From: Enterocloster asparagiformis
Lineage (GTDB): Bacteria; Bacillota; Clostridia; Lachnospirales; Lachnospiraceae
NCBI GenBank assembly: GCA_018380885.1
Contig: JAGZSY010000022.1
Location: forward strand, 1 to 64,000
DNA: 64,000 nucleotides
Direction of reading: 5' to 3'
The position numbers were made by a program, and so were the translations under genes. A model generated the notes under the pieces. That model searched no databases, had not been told where the DNA came from, and saw nothing but the letters and a program-made list of their open reading frames with translations. Positions 36,338-44,538 of this stretch are shown here, piece after piece; position 1 is the first letter of the stretch, and each line of letters starts with the position of its first letter.

Positions 36338-38243
36338 AATAATAGTTCACCTCCTGCATCGCGGGCTTTGGCGTCCGGTCTGCGAACACGAGCCCATCCC
36401 CGGAAAATTCATAGTCCGAGGGCCGGTCGTCAAAGTCGCCGCCGTAGCGCAGAACCTCCCGCCCCGTCACCTCGTCCTTCACATACAGCGCCTGGTCGAT
36501 AAAATCCCAGATATAACCGCCCTGGTACATCTCATAGCAATCCAGCAATTCCATATAGGATTTGAGGCCGCCCAGGGAATTGCCCATGTCGTGCATGTAC
36601 TCGCAGAGTATAAAGGGCTTCTTGGGCTCATTGTCCAGATACGCCCTCACCCGCTCCGGCGGAGCGTACATCTGGCTCTCCATATCGGAGATTCCGTCCT
36701 CGTAGGCCCGGTTGTGGAAAACACCCTCGTAGTGCACCGGCCTGGACGGGTCCCGTTCCTTAAAATATTGCTGCATAGCCAGAAGGTTATCCCCGGCGTA
36801 GGACTCATTTCCCAGGGACCAGAACAGTACGGACACGTGGTTCTTAAAGGTCTCGAAATTGGATATGGCCCGATCCAGCACAGCCTCCCGCCACTGGGGA
36901 AGGCTGCCCGGCACGTTCCAGCTGGGCTCCACAGCCCCCATCTTCTGCCAGGAGCCGTGGGACTCCAGGTTGGTCTCCGCCATCAGGTAGATTCCGCTGG
37001 AATCGCACATATAATACCAGGGAAGCTGGTCCGGGTAATGGCAGGTGCGCACGCTGTTGATATGGTTGGCCTTTAACAGCTCCATGTCGCGGACCATATC
37101 CTCCATGCCGATGACGCGGCCGGTTCTGGCGTTCCACTCGTGCCGGTTCACGCCGTTGATGATCAGGCGCTTTCCGTTGAGGCGGATCACCTTATCCTTT
37201 ACCTCGATGCGCCGGAAGCCGATGTCATAGGGCACAACCTCCACCTCAGCGCCGTCGGGCGCGGTCAGGGACAGCTCCAAATGGTACAGATACGGGTTGT
37301 GGTGATCCCACAGGCGGACGTTTTCCAGCACCTGCGGCCCCAGCTGAAGCCTGCCTGCCGCGGGAGCCGTCCCCTCCGCCGCGATCTTCCCGTCCCCGTC
37401 CCGAAGGGTCCAGCGCGCCGAATATCCGTCAAAGCAGTCCCCTGCTTCCGGATGTACACCGCGTTCATTTTCGTGGGACAGGCGCAGGCTCAGGGAAAAC
37501 GCACCCGTCCGGCAGTCCTTCTCCACCTCGGCCCTGGCCCACATATCCTCCACGTGGACCTGGGGCTTGGCGTACAGCGTCACATCCCGGAAAATGCCGG
37601 AAAAGCGGAAAAAATCCTGGTCCTCCAGGTAGGCCGCGGTCGAGCGCTTGTGCACCTGCACGGCCAGCACATTTTTCCCCTCCCGGATATAAGGGGTCAG
37701 ATCAAAGTCCGAGGGCGTGAAGCTGTCCTCCGCATAACCCACAAACTGCCCGTTGAGCCAGAGGTAAAAGGCCTGCTCCACACCTGCGAAGGAAATGCAG
37801 ACCCGCTTCCCCCTTAATCCCTGTTCCAGTTCAAACTCCCGGATGTAGGAGCCCACCGGATTATACTCCGCCTCTGAGAACTGCCCCTCCCGGGGCCCTG
37901 CATCCGGAAGGGACCAGGCCGGCCGCCGGTACAGGTGGCCCTCCCAGGGGTACATGGTATTGATGTAGTGAATCCTGTCGTATCCGGCCAGCTCCATATG
38001 TCCGGGAACCTGGATGGAATCAAAACCCGAGGCGTCAAAATCCTCCCGGAAAAATCCCGCCGGGCAGGTCGCGGCGCTCCGCGACCAGCGAAAACGCCAG
38101 GTTCCGTTTAAGGACTGGAACAGTCCGCATTCCTGCCGGCTGCACTCGTCCGCCGACCTGTAAAAACGGTGATCCGAGTGGGCCGGAAGCCGGTTTACCG
38201 CGAACACCCGCGGATCGTCCAGCCATCTGATATCTGCCTGCAT
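36321..38243 (-). CDS. lacL: Beta-galactosidase large subunit LacL-like (GH2)
   Basis: Glycoside hydrolase family 2, about 640 aa. The sugar-binding domain starts NRLPAHSDHRFYRS, followed by an immunoglobulin-like domain (about 215-330) and a TIM barrel. The acid/base Glu lies in LFWSLGNES and the nucleophile Glu in ILCEYMHDMGNS. Length is close to lactobacillar LacL, which needs LacM. ATG 38243 follows GAGGAGGAG; a TTG seven codons earlier lacks a site. It starts 24 bp after remains of a sugar ABC permease gene, so it once belonged to a transport operon. Confidence 0.92.
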   Translation of the reverse strand: MQADIRWLDDPRVFAVNRLPAHSDHRFYRSADECSRQECGLFQSLNGTWRFRWSRSAATCPAGFFREDFDASGFDSIQVPGHMELAGYDRIHYINTMYPWEGHLYRRPAWSLPDAGPREGQFSEAEYNPVGSYIREFELEQGLRGKRVCISFAGVEQAFYLWLNGQFVGYAEDSFTPSDFDLTPYIREGKNVLAVQVHKRSTAAYLEDQDFFRFSGIFRDVTLYAKPQVHVEDMWARAEVEKDCRTGAFSLSLRLSHENERGVHPEAGDCFDGYSARWTLRDGDGKIAAEGTAPAAGRLQLGPQVLENVRLWDHHNPYLYHLELSLTAPDGAEVEVVPYDIGFRRIEVKDKVIRLNGKRLIINGVNRHEWNARTGRVIGMEDMVRDMELLKANHINSVRTCHYPDQLPWYYMCDSSGIYLMAETNLESHGSWQKMGAVEPSWNVPGSLPQWREAVLDRAISNFETFKNHVSVLFWSLGNESYAGDNLLAMQQYFKERDPSRPVHYEGVFHNRAYEDGISDMESQMYAPPERVRAYLDNEPKKPFILCEYMHDMGNSLGGLKSYMELLDCYEMYQGGYIWDFIDQALYVKDEVTGREVLRYGGDFDDRPSDYEFSGDGLVFADRTPKPAMQEVNYYYGLYD

Positions 38244-38266
38244 AAGCACTCCTCCTCGCTGCAATT

Positions 38267-38543
38267 TTATTCCTTAACGGCTCCGGCCGCAACTCCGGCC
38301 AGAATATGCAGCATAATGATACCTGCCGCCAGCGTCTGCCAGGACCCCTTCCGGGCGTTGGAATCGTCTATCAGGAATGTGGTCAGGGGCCGCAGCTTGT
38401 TTTTCGGTCATGTACAGATAAGGGATGTACATGTCGTTGATAATGTTGATGTCCTTGATGATGCAGACCGTAGCCGTGGCCGGGGCCAGCTCAGGGCTTT
38501 GTGAGCGGGCGGTCACGCCCATCTTTCTGAACCTTTCATACAA
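38267..38543 (-). pseudogene. Remnant of a sugar ABC transporter permease (MalG/CarB type)
   Basis: Only about 90 codons remain. One frame reads INDMYIPYLYMTE, the usual segment near the EAA loop end of carbohydrate permeases. After a frame change in a run of A (near 38400), another frame reads LRPLTTFLIDD and ends AGVAAGAVKE with a stop at 38267. This matches the typical C-terminal AGAVKG of these permeases, with residues missing between. The N-terminal two thirds are gone. Confidence 0.6.
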
Positions 38544-38623
38544 ATTTTGTTTCGATGTCCATCAATGAGGCCAGTATAACGGCTTTTCCCTGCGCTTGCC
38601 ATGTTTTTTGTTCCTTTTTCTTG

Positions 38624-38791
38624 TCATTTTTTCAGATTCGCCGAATCTTTAAAATTGATCTGTTTTGCATTCCGGCACTGCGCCGTGCTCATCCCCGTCA
38701 GCCTCCGAAGGCTGCGGTTGAAGCGCTCCGAATTATTGTACCCCGCCGCCTCCTTCAAGATCAGGGAGGGCTTCTGGTTATACCCGATCAT
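38624..38791 (-). pseudogene. Remnant of an AraC-family regulator (C-terminal HTH)
   Basis: A 55-codon frame encodes AAGYNNSERFNRSLRRLTGMS, which is the second helix-turn-helix of AraC/XylS proteins. A stop codon stands directly upstream and the rest of the regulator is absent. It was probably the regulator of the decayed sugar transport and lac locus. The following 38792-39024 shows no gene. Confidence 0.65.
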
Positions 38792-39024
38792 CTAGTGCTT
38801 AACCCCAGTCATCGCGCCGGCCCCGGGAAATTGGCGGACCGTGGATAGTACAATGGGAGGGCACAAACTGTCAAGGCGCGCATGTTCGGGGGGACGCCGC
38901 GCATACAATGATTGTGAGTATTTTCTAAGGCGCGTTTGAATATGGCGCTTTACCCCTGCGCCCGCGGTCCCGGGTCAGCCGGGGAAAAGGCGATTTTCAA
39001 ATACGCCCTGGCTGGAGGTATATC

Positions 39025-40533
39025 TTGTCCGTTTTTCTGCAAATCGTATTGATCAACCTGGCCGTTTCCTGCGACAACGTGGGCGTGATCGCCATGGCCA
39101 CCCGCGGGCTGCCGGACAGGCAGGCGGCGGCCATGCGCAGGCTGGGAATCGGCCTGGCCCCGGCCTTCACCATGGCCTTCATCTGGGCGGCCGGACGGCT
39201 CTTGGATATCTCGTGGCTGCACATACGCCTGCTGGGCGGCGCGGCCATGATGTACGTGACATGGCAGATGATGAAGGAGGGGGCCTGCTGCGGCGGGGAC
39301 TGCGCTAACGCGGCCGGGGACAGAAACCGGACGGCCCCCGCGGCTGGAAACAGCGGGCAGGCGGTCCCTGCGCCCGCCTCCTGCTCCCGCAGCGGACGAA
39401 CCCGCCTCGCGGCCGTGTCCATTCTGGCCTCGGACCTGACCATGGCCATGGAGAACGCCATCGCGGTGCTCTCCGTGCTCTCCGGGGACGGCCGTGTTCC
39501 GGACGGCCGCGGCTTTATGGCGGCCGCCCTGTCGCTGCTGATCTGTCTCCCCATCCTCCTCTGGTGCAGCGGCCGGGTAGCCCGGATGATGGAGGAGGTT
39601 CCGGCGGTGTCCTGCCTCTTTGCCGGCTACATGGCCTACACGGCCGTGACCATGGCTCTCCAGGATGAATCCGTGGTCCTGTTCCTGTCCTCCGTGCACT
39701 TCCGCCACAGCCTGCCTGCGGCTGCGGCCGCCGGGATTCTGACCGCAGCGGCCGGATACGATATGCGGAGGGAGCAGGCCTCCCGGGCAGCGCTGTGCCG
39801 GACCGGCTCCCCCCTGCGCCCCCGAGGCCTGCCCCTGCTGCCCTACACCGCGGTGGTGATTTACGCGGCGACCACCGTCCACGTCTTTGCCCACCTGGTG
39901 CGGGGCCCAGTGATCAACGGCATCGGCGTCAGCCCGGAGCTTTTGTTCGGCTTCTCCCCCTCCGGCGCGGCTGCAGTCCGGGCAGCGGGCGCGCCTCCCC
40001 ATCTGCTCTCCCTGTTCACCTGCCTGCTGGCCGTGCGGGCCGCCGCCTCCGGCGCCGGGCGCGTGCGTCCCTTCAGCGCCTTCCGCCTGGTCTGCCGCCA
40101 CGTGGCCGCCATGGTCGGACTCTATGTGCTGCTCTGCGGCGCGGGCTTTTTCCTGCTGTTCGGTCCCGGCGCCGCGGCCCCCCTGGACCAGTTTGGCCGC
40201 CTGGGGTTGCAGATTCTGCTCCACTGGTCCTACGCGGCTCTGTTCTTCTGCCTGTCAATTCCGTTTAAAAACAGAGCCGCAGCCACCATCTTCAGCCTTT
40301 TCTGGCTCATGGCCGAGGATATCTTGGTGGATGTGTTCTGCTACTCCGGCCATCTGCGGATTCTGGCTGGGTTTCTGCCCGAATACTACATCCACGCCCT
40401 GTCCTTTTGCACCCTCAGCCCGGTCCTGATCGCGAGATGCGCCCTGGCGGCCGGCATCCTCATTCTGATCTTCGCGGCCCCGGCCAGACGGCGGGAGCGC
40501 GCAATCAAGGAGGCCGCCCGCAGCAGCCCCTAA
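39025..40533 (+). CDS. TerC-family membrane protein with C-terminal multi-helix extension
   Basis: 502 aa. Residues 1 to about 215 resemble YjbE-type TerC proteins: SCDNVGVIAMATRGLP near the N-terminus, LLGGAAMMYVTW, then SDLTMAMENAIAVLSVLSG as the second acidic motif, about seven helices with a polar Cys/Ala-rich loop. Such proteins are implicated in Mn2+ export. From about 265 to 490 another six or so helices follow, ending in LPEYYIHALS and an Arg-rich tail; this part looks like an ABC-2-type permease fold but I am not certain. Start is TTG at 39025, with GGAGG six bases upstream. A long antisense frame covers it but is a shadow. Confidence 0.7.
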   Translation: MSVFLQIVLINLAVSCDNVGVIAMATRGLPDRQAAAMRRLGIGLAPAFTMAFIWAAGRLLDISWLHIRLLGGAAMMYVTWQMMKEGACCGGDCANAAGDRNRTAPAAGNSGQAVPAPASCSRSGRTRLAAVSILASDLTMAMENAIAVLSVLSGDGRVPDGRGFMAAALSLLICLPILLWCSGRVARMMEEVPAVSCLFAGYMAYTAVTMALQDESVVLFLSSVHFRHSLPAAAAAGILTAAAGYDMRREQASRAALCRTGSPLRPRGLPLLPYTAVVIYAATTVHVFAHLVRGPVINGIGVSPELLFGFSPSGAAAVRAAGAPPHLLSLFTCLLAVRAAASGAGRVRPFSAFRLVCRHVAAMVGLYVLLCGAGFFLLFGPGAAAPLDQFGRLGLQILLHWSYAALFFCLSIPFKNRAAATIFSLFWLMAEDILVDVFCYSGHLRILAGFLPEYYIHALSFCTLSPVLIARCALAAGILILIFAAPARRRERAIKEAARSSP

Positions 40534-40617
40534 AACCGGGACGCCTGCTTCTCTCACCGCCCGTATCAAAAAATGGGCACAGCAAAACGCATGGAAAAAA
40601 CTCCTCCGCGCGCGCTG

Positions 40618-40661
40618 AGGCCGGGATGCCTGCGTTAACGCGGCTTCCCGGCCTTCTTTTT
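40618..40661 (+). terminator. Terminator of the TerC-like gene
   Basis: AGGCCGGGA pairs with TCCCGGCCT, with an inner GCGTTAACGC palindrome, followed by TCTTTTT. Confidence 0.8.
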
Positions 40662-40720
40662 GCCCTGGCGGGCGGCAGCTTTTCAATTTGCCCAAGGGCC
40701 GCCGGCTGGCGCCCGCCCCT

Positions 40721-41662
40721 TCATTTTCCCATTTCCCCTGCATCCAGGGATTTCACATAGGACTCCAGCTTTTTTCGCAGCCGGCCCTCCTCGTAGACAG
40801 CCCCGTTTACCTCTTTAAGAAAACGGCTGTGATCCTCGCAGGCTTCCGCGTCGGAGTACAGCCTGGCATCCATTACGCGCTCCCGCTCCACCCGGAACGC
40901 CAGCTGGTAAATCCCCCGCCGGGCGGCCGCCTCCTCCAGCATCTCGCAGCGCGGGCTCTCGCCGTAGACCCAGTCGGCCGCGGCATACGCCGCAAAATTC
41001 ACCTGCAAATCCGCCTCCTCAAGCCGGATGATCTCCCCCGGCCCCCAGGTGCTGCAAAAGCGTTGTGCCAGGCTTTCCCGAACCGCCTCCACCGAGATTT
41101 CCGGCGCGAATTCCTTCAGGTTGGCCACACGTTTCCGCACGGAATCCACCCCGTTGGAGCGCAGCTTCCTGACTCCGACTGTGAGCGCCCGGCTCATGGC
41201 CTCCATATCCGCATCCACCAGGATCGTGCCGTGCAGGAGCCCTCTGCCGTCCTCCTCATACCCGGCCATGCCGGTGATTTTCCTCCCGTCAATGAGAAAA
41301 TCGTTGCCGGAGTGTTCCACCGGTCTCCCGGCCAGCTCCCCGACCACGCCCCGCGCCATCTCCCGGAACGCCTCCTCCTTCTCCTGTCCGGGCCAGTACA
41401 GAAAGGTGAAATTCAGATTGCCCAGATCATGGTACACCGCTCCGCCGCCGGACCGCCGCCTGGCCACCGCGATGCCGCCGCTGCGGCAGAACTGCTGGCT
41501 GCACTCCAGATAGGCGCACTGGTTGTTCCCCAGGATCACGGACCTGTCGTTGACCCACAGATACAGGCCGCACTGCCCCTCCTCCAGCTCTCGCAGCAGC
41601 GCCTCCTCCAGCGCCAGGTTTTTGTACACCTGTACGGAGCGGGAAATCACCACCCTATTCAT
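40721..41662 (-). CDS. lplA: Lipoate--protein ligase (LplA type)
   Basis: Cytoplasmic enzyme of about 313 aa that activates lipoate with ATP and attaches it to a lipoyl-domain lysine. It has RRRSGGGAVYHDLGNLNF (lipoate-binding loop, about 67-84), the conserved Lys in GRKITGMA and a small C-terminal accessory domain. ATG 41662 overlaps the lpd stop by 8 bp, so the genes are translationally coupled. The obvious client is the lipoyl domain on the N-terminus of the adjacent dihydrolipoyl dehydrogenase. Confidence 0.93.
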   Translation of the reverse strand: MNRVVISRSVQVYKNLALEEALLRELEEGQCGLYLWVNDRSVILGNNQCAYLECSQQFCRSGGIAVARRRSGGGAVYHDLGNLNFTFLYWPGQEKEEAFREMARGVVGELAGRPVEHSGNDFLIDGRKITGMAGYEEDGRGLLHGTILVDADMEAMSRALTVGVRKLRSNGVDSVRKRVANLKEFAPEISVEAVRESLAQRFCSTWGPGEIIRLEEADLQVNFAAYAAADWVYGESPRCEMLEEAAARRGIYQLAFRVERERVMDARLYSDAEACEDHSRFLKEVNGAVYEEGRLRKKLESYVKSLDAGEMGK

Positions 41663-43421
41663 GGTAGTGGATGGATCCCACGGTGAGCCCCAGCGCCGCC
41701 TCGTGGATCGCCTCGCCCAGCGTGGGGTGTGGGAATACGGTGGCAATGACCGCCTCAGGCGTCAGACCGTTGGTGAGCGCCAGGGTCAGGATGGAGATCA
41801 GGTTGGAGGCATCCGGCCCGGCCACGGCGGCTCCCAGCAGCTTCCCGTCCTCCTCCCCTGCGATCAGCTTGACAAAGCCCTTTCCCTCGTCCATGGTCAG
41901 AGCCTTGCCGTTGGCTGCAAAGGGGAAACGGCTCACCTTGTAGGCGGCGCCCTCCTGCCTCAGCTCCCGCTCCGTCTTTCCCACCGACGCGATCTCCACC
42001 CGCGAGAAGATCACAGAGGGGATAAAATCGTACTCCATGGTCCGCTCCTTTCCCAGGATGCGGTCAACGGCCACCAGCCCCTGGTGGGAGGCCGCGTGGG
42101 CCAGCTGGATTTTCCCGGTCACATCGCCGATGGCGTAAACGCCGGGAACGCTGGTTTCCATGGCGGCGTTCACCGCGATGCTCCGCTTGTTTTCCGTCAA
42201 AGCCACGCCGGCGTTCTCCAGCTTTAAGCCGTCCAGGTTCGCCGAACGCCCCACCGCCACCAGCACCTTGTCAGTCACCAGGTACTTCTCGCGGCCGCCG
42301 GCCTCAAACACGACGATACACTGTCCGTTCTCGCTCTCCCGGATTTCCTTTACCCGCACGCCGGTGCGGATATCCACCTCGCCCTTTAAGTCCTCGGTCA
42401 GCACCTCCACCAGGTCCTGGTCCGTGGTGGGCAGAATCTGCTTCTCATACTCCAGAACGTACACCTTCCTGCCCAGGGAGGCGTAAATTCCGGCAAATTC
42501 CATGCCGATCACGCCGCCGCCCACAATGGCGATGGAGTGAAACTCCTCCTCTAAGTCCAGAGCTGTGGTGGAATTGAGCACGTTGCGGCCGTGGATGCCG
42601 GGGATGGGCAGGTCCGCGATGCGCGAGCCCGAGGCAATGATCACGTGCTCCGCCTTCACGGCGGTGCGGTTCAGACCCTGGGTGACCATGAGCTCCCTCT
42701 GCCCCTGAAACGCCGCCGTGCCCCGGACCAGGCGCACGCCGTTTTTCTCCAGCAGGGACTCGACCCCGCCGCGCAGCTGTTCCACCACCTGGTTTTTGTG
42801 GCCGATCACCTGATGCATGTCAAAGGAAGCCTGCCCGCAGCTCACGCCAATATCCGTCAGGGAACGCAGCATATGGTACTTTTCCGCGCTGTTGACAATG
42901 GCCTTGGTTGGAATGCAGCCTACGTTCAGGCAGGTGCCGCCCACCTTTCCCTTCTCGATGAGCACCACGTCCCTGCCCTGCTTCGCCGCGTAGATGGCGG
43001 CCTCGTATCCCCCCGGCCCTGCTCCCACCACAGCGATATCGCAGGAGATCTCCTCCTTTTTGCCGAACAGGGACAGAGCGGGGTTCTTGCGGACGCTCTC
43101 GGCAGATGGAGCTGAAGGACGCCCTGTCTCCGGAGCGCTTTCCCGTCCCTTTACCGGCTGAGCGGGCGCCGCGGTCGCGTCCGCCCCCGCGCCCTCACAG
43201 GCCGCCTGCGCAAAGGCCTCGCCGCTGCCGATCTCCTGCCCTTCCCTCACCAGCAGCTTCTCTATGGTCCCTGAGCGCTCGGCCTTGACAACCGTGTTGA
43301 TTTTCCCGCTCTCCGCTTTCAAAAGAGGGTCGTTGGCCTGAAAGCTTTCCCCCTCATTTTTGTAAATTTTTGTAATCTTGTAGCGTTTTTTGCTGTCCGC
43401 CGCTTTAAATAACAACTCCAT
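41655..43421 (-). CDS. lpdA: Dihydrolipoyl dehydrogenase with N-terminal lipoyl domain
   Basis: 588-aa flavoprotein that reoxidises dihydrolipoamide with NAD+ or runs in reverse to reduce it. Residues 1 to about 75 form a lipoyl-type domain with the likely lipoylated Lys40 in AESGKI; an Ala/Pro linker spans about 76-115. The FAD motif is VVGAGPGGYEAA, the redox disulfide is Cys164 and Cys169 in GGTCLNVGC, and the base His is in FPHPTLGEAIHEAAL. ATG 43421 follows GGAGGG; upstream extension to 43538 is unlikely. No 2-oxo acid dehydrogenase E1/E2 gene is nearby. Its neighbours are an AhpD-like hydroperoxidase and a lipoate ligase. Confidence 0.95.
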   Translation of the reverse strand: MELLFKAADSKKRYKITKIYKNEGESFQANDPLLKAESGKINTVVKAERSGTIEKLLVREGQEIGSGEAFAQAACEGAGADATAAPAQPVKGRESAPETGRPSAPSAESVRKNPALSLFGKKEEISCDIAVVGAGPGGYEAAIYAAKQGRDVVLIEKGKVGGTCLNVGCIPTKAIVNSAEKYHMLRSLTDIGVSCGQASFDMHQVIGHKNQVVEQLRGGVESLLEKNGVRLVRGTAAFQGQRELMVTQGLNRTAVKAEHVIIASGSRIADLPIPGIHGRNVLNSTTALDLEEEFHSIAIVGGGVIGMEFAGIYASLGRKVYVLEYEKQILPTTDQDLVEVLTEDLKGEVDIRTGVRVKEIRESENGQCIVVFEAGGREKYLVTDKVLVAVGRSANLDGLKLENAGVALTENKRSIAVNAAMETSVPGVYAIGDVTGKIQLAHAASHQGLVAVDRILGKERTMEYDFIPSVIFSRVEIASVGKTERELRQEGAAYKVSRFPFAANGKALTMDEGKGFVKLIAGEEDGKLLGAAVAGPDASNLISILTLALTNGLTPEAVIATVFPHPTLGEAIHEAALGLTVGSIHYHE

Positions 43422-43556
43422 GATTTTCCCTCCAAACACAGTGATTGCTCCCGGCGCAGGCCTATCCCGCGCCTGAATGGGCTCATTAAAAAGGACGGCT
43501 GCGAAGGTCCCTCCCGCACAGCCGTCCTCTGTCCTCAAATGTCCTGATCCGCCGCT

Positions 43557-43907
43557 TTAGTCAAAATCGTGCTCAAACTCGTTTACCGCGTCCATCAGCG
43601 TGGTAACGGTGTACGCCATGCTGGGGCCTCCGCCGAAGGCTACCGCAACCATGGCCGCCTCAATGATCTCCTCCCTGGTGGCTCCCGCCTCGTACGCTTT
43701 GTACACATGGTAGACGATGCAGTACTCGCAGCGGTTGTAAGCGCCGATGGCCACGCTGATCAGCTCCTTGGTTTTCACCGGGAGCGCGCCCTCCGCGTAG
43801 TTGGTCCCCAGAAGATTCATGAACGCCTGGACATGCGCCTCGTTGGTCTCGCCCAGCTTTCCCAGACCGCCGACAAAATCATTCAGCATTGTTCTTACAT
43901 CTTTCAT
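43557..43907 (-). CDS. AhpD-like / carboxymuconolactone decarboxylase family hydroperoxidase
   Basis: 116-aa alpha-helical protein. Glu48, Cys60, Cys63 and His67 (KELI, then CEYCIVYH) keep exactly the E-x11-C-x2-C-x3-H spacing of the AhpD proton-relay active site. AhpD enzymes reduce peroxides or peroxiredoxins and in mycobacteria are recharged by a lipoylated protein and dihydrolipoamide dehydrogenase. Here the gene lies directly before an Lpd with its own lipoyl domain. GGAGGG precedes the start. A palindrome upstream is a likely MarR operator. Confidence 0.88.
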   Translation of the reverse strand: MKDVRTMLNDFVGGLGKLGETNEAHVQAFMNLLGTNYAEGALPVKTKELISVAIGAYNRCEYCIVYHVYKAYEAGATREEIIEAAMVAVAFGGGPSMAYTVTTLMDAVNEFEHDFD

Positions 43908-43939
43908 GTTTTAAGCCCTCCAATCGATTTTTGCACTTT

Positions 43940-43968
43940 CTTGTAATACTAATAATTAGCAATACAAG
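43940..43968. promoter_or_regulatory. 29-bp inverted repeat, probable MarR operator
   Basis: CTTGTA and TACAAG outer arms and CTAAT/ATTAG inner arms are centred on 43954, between marR and the AhpD-like gene. Size, AT-richness and position fit an operator for the adjacent MarR protein. Confidence 0.7.
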
Positions 43969-44005
43969 TATTATGTTCATAATATAACACGGAAACCGGG
44001 GTCTG

Positions 44006-44434
44006 TCAACCCTCTTCCGTGTTTGCAAGCATCTGATTCAGAACTTCCTTGAATATCTCCAGCTTCTCCTCCCCGATCCCCCGGATCGCGTCGTCCTTAA
44101 ACTGCTCCGCCCGCTGGGAAAGCTTATCGTAGAGCGCCCGCCCCTCAGGCGTCATCTCCAGGTAGCGCACCCGCCGGTCCTCCTCGCAGCAGACCCTGCG
44201 CACGATGTTCTCCTTCTCCATACGGTCCAGCAGGCGTACCACCGTCGATTCCCTGGAATTCATCCGCTCCGCCAGCTGCTTCTGGGTGATGGACGGGCAG
44301 CGGTCCACGTAATACATGGCGATCCACTGCACCCGGCTCACCCCGCTGCCGGCGAAGCGGTCCTCCAGGCGTTCCGCCAGGGTTTTGGCCCCTCTGCTGG
44401 TGATATAGGCAATGCAATCTTCCAATTGGAACAT
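44006..44434 (-). CDS. MarR-family transcriptional regulator (possibly redox-sensing)
   Basis: Winged-helix dimeric repressor of about 142 aa. The recognition region TQKQLAERMNSRESTVVRLLDRMEKENIV and the wing CCEEDRRVRYLEMT are clear. A cysteine at residue 7 (QLEDCIAYITSR) lies about where OhrR-type peroxide sensors have their reactive Cys; two more Cys sit at the wing. ATG 44434 is preferred over GTG 44446 because GGGAGGTGG gives proper spacing only to the ATG. It precedes the AhpD/Lpd/LplA genes on the same strand. Confidence 0.9.
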   Translation of the reverse strand: MFQLEDCIAYITSRGAKTLAERLEDRFAGSGVSRVQWIAMYYVDRCPSITQKQLAERMNSRESTVVRLLDRMEKENIVRRVCCEEDRRVRYLEMTPEGRALYDKLSQRAEQFKDDAIRGIGEEKLEIFKEVLNQMLANTEEG

Positions 44435-44538
44435 CCTTTGCTCCACCTCCCTCTATGCCGCCGCGGCATGTTTTGTTCTGAGTATAGCACCAGCGCAAAA
44501 CGGTGTCAATCACCGGATTTTGAGAGGAGGCGGTCCCT

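Noticed and set aside
35363..38243. lacL/lacM as a frameshifted lacZ pseudogene
   Set aside because: The second frame has its own ATG with a well-placed AGGAGGTG, and both lengths fit known LacL and LacM.
38950..40224. Long minus-strand open frame (424 codons) opposite the TerC-like gene
   Set aside because: Composition is mostly Gly, His, Gln and Arg with no helices or motifs, as expected from antisense of a GC-rich membrane protein gene.
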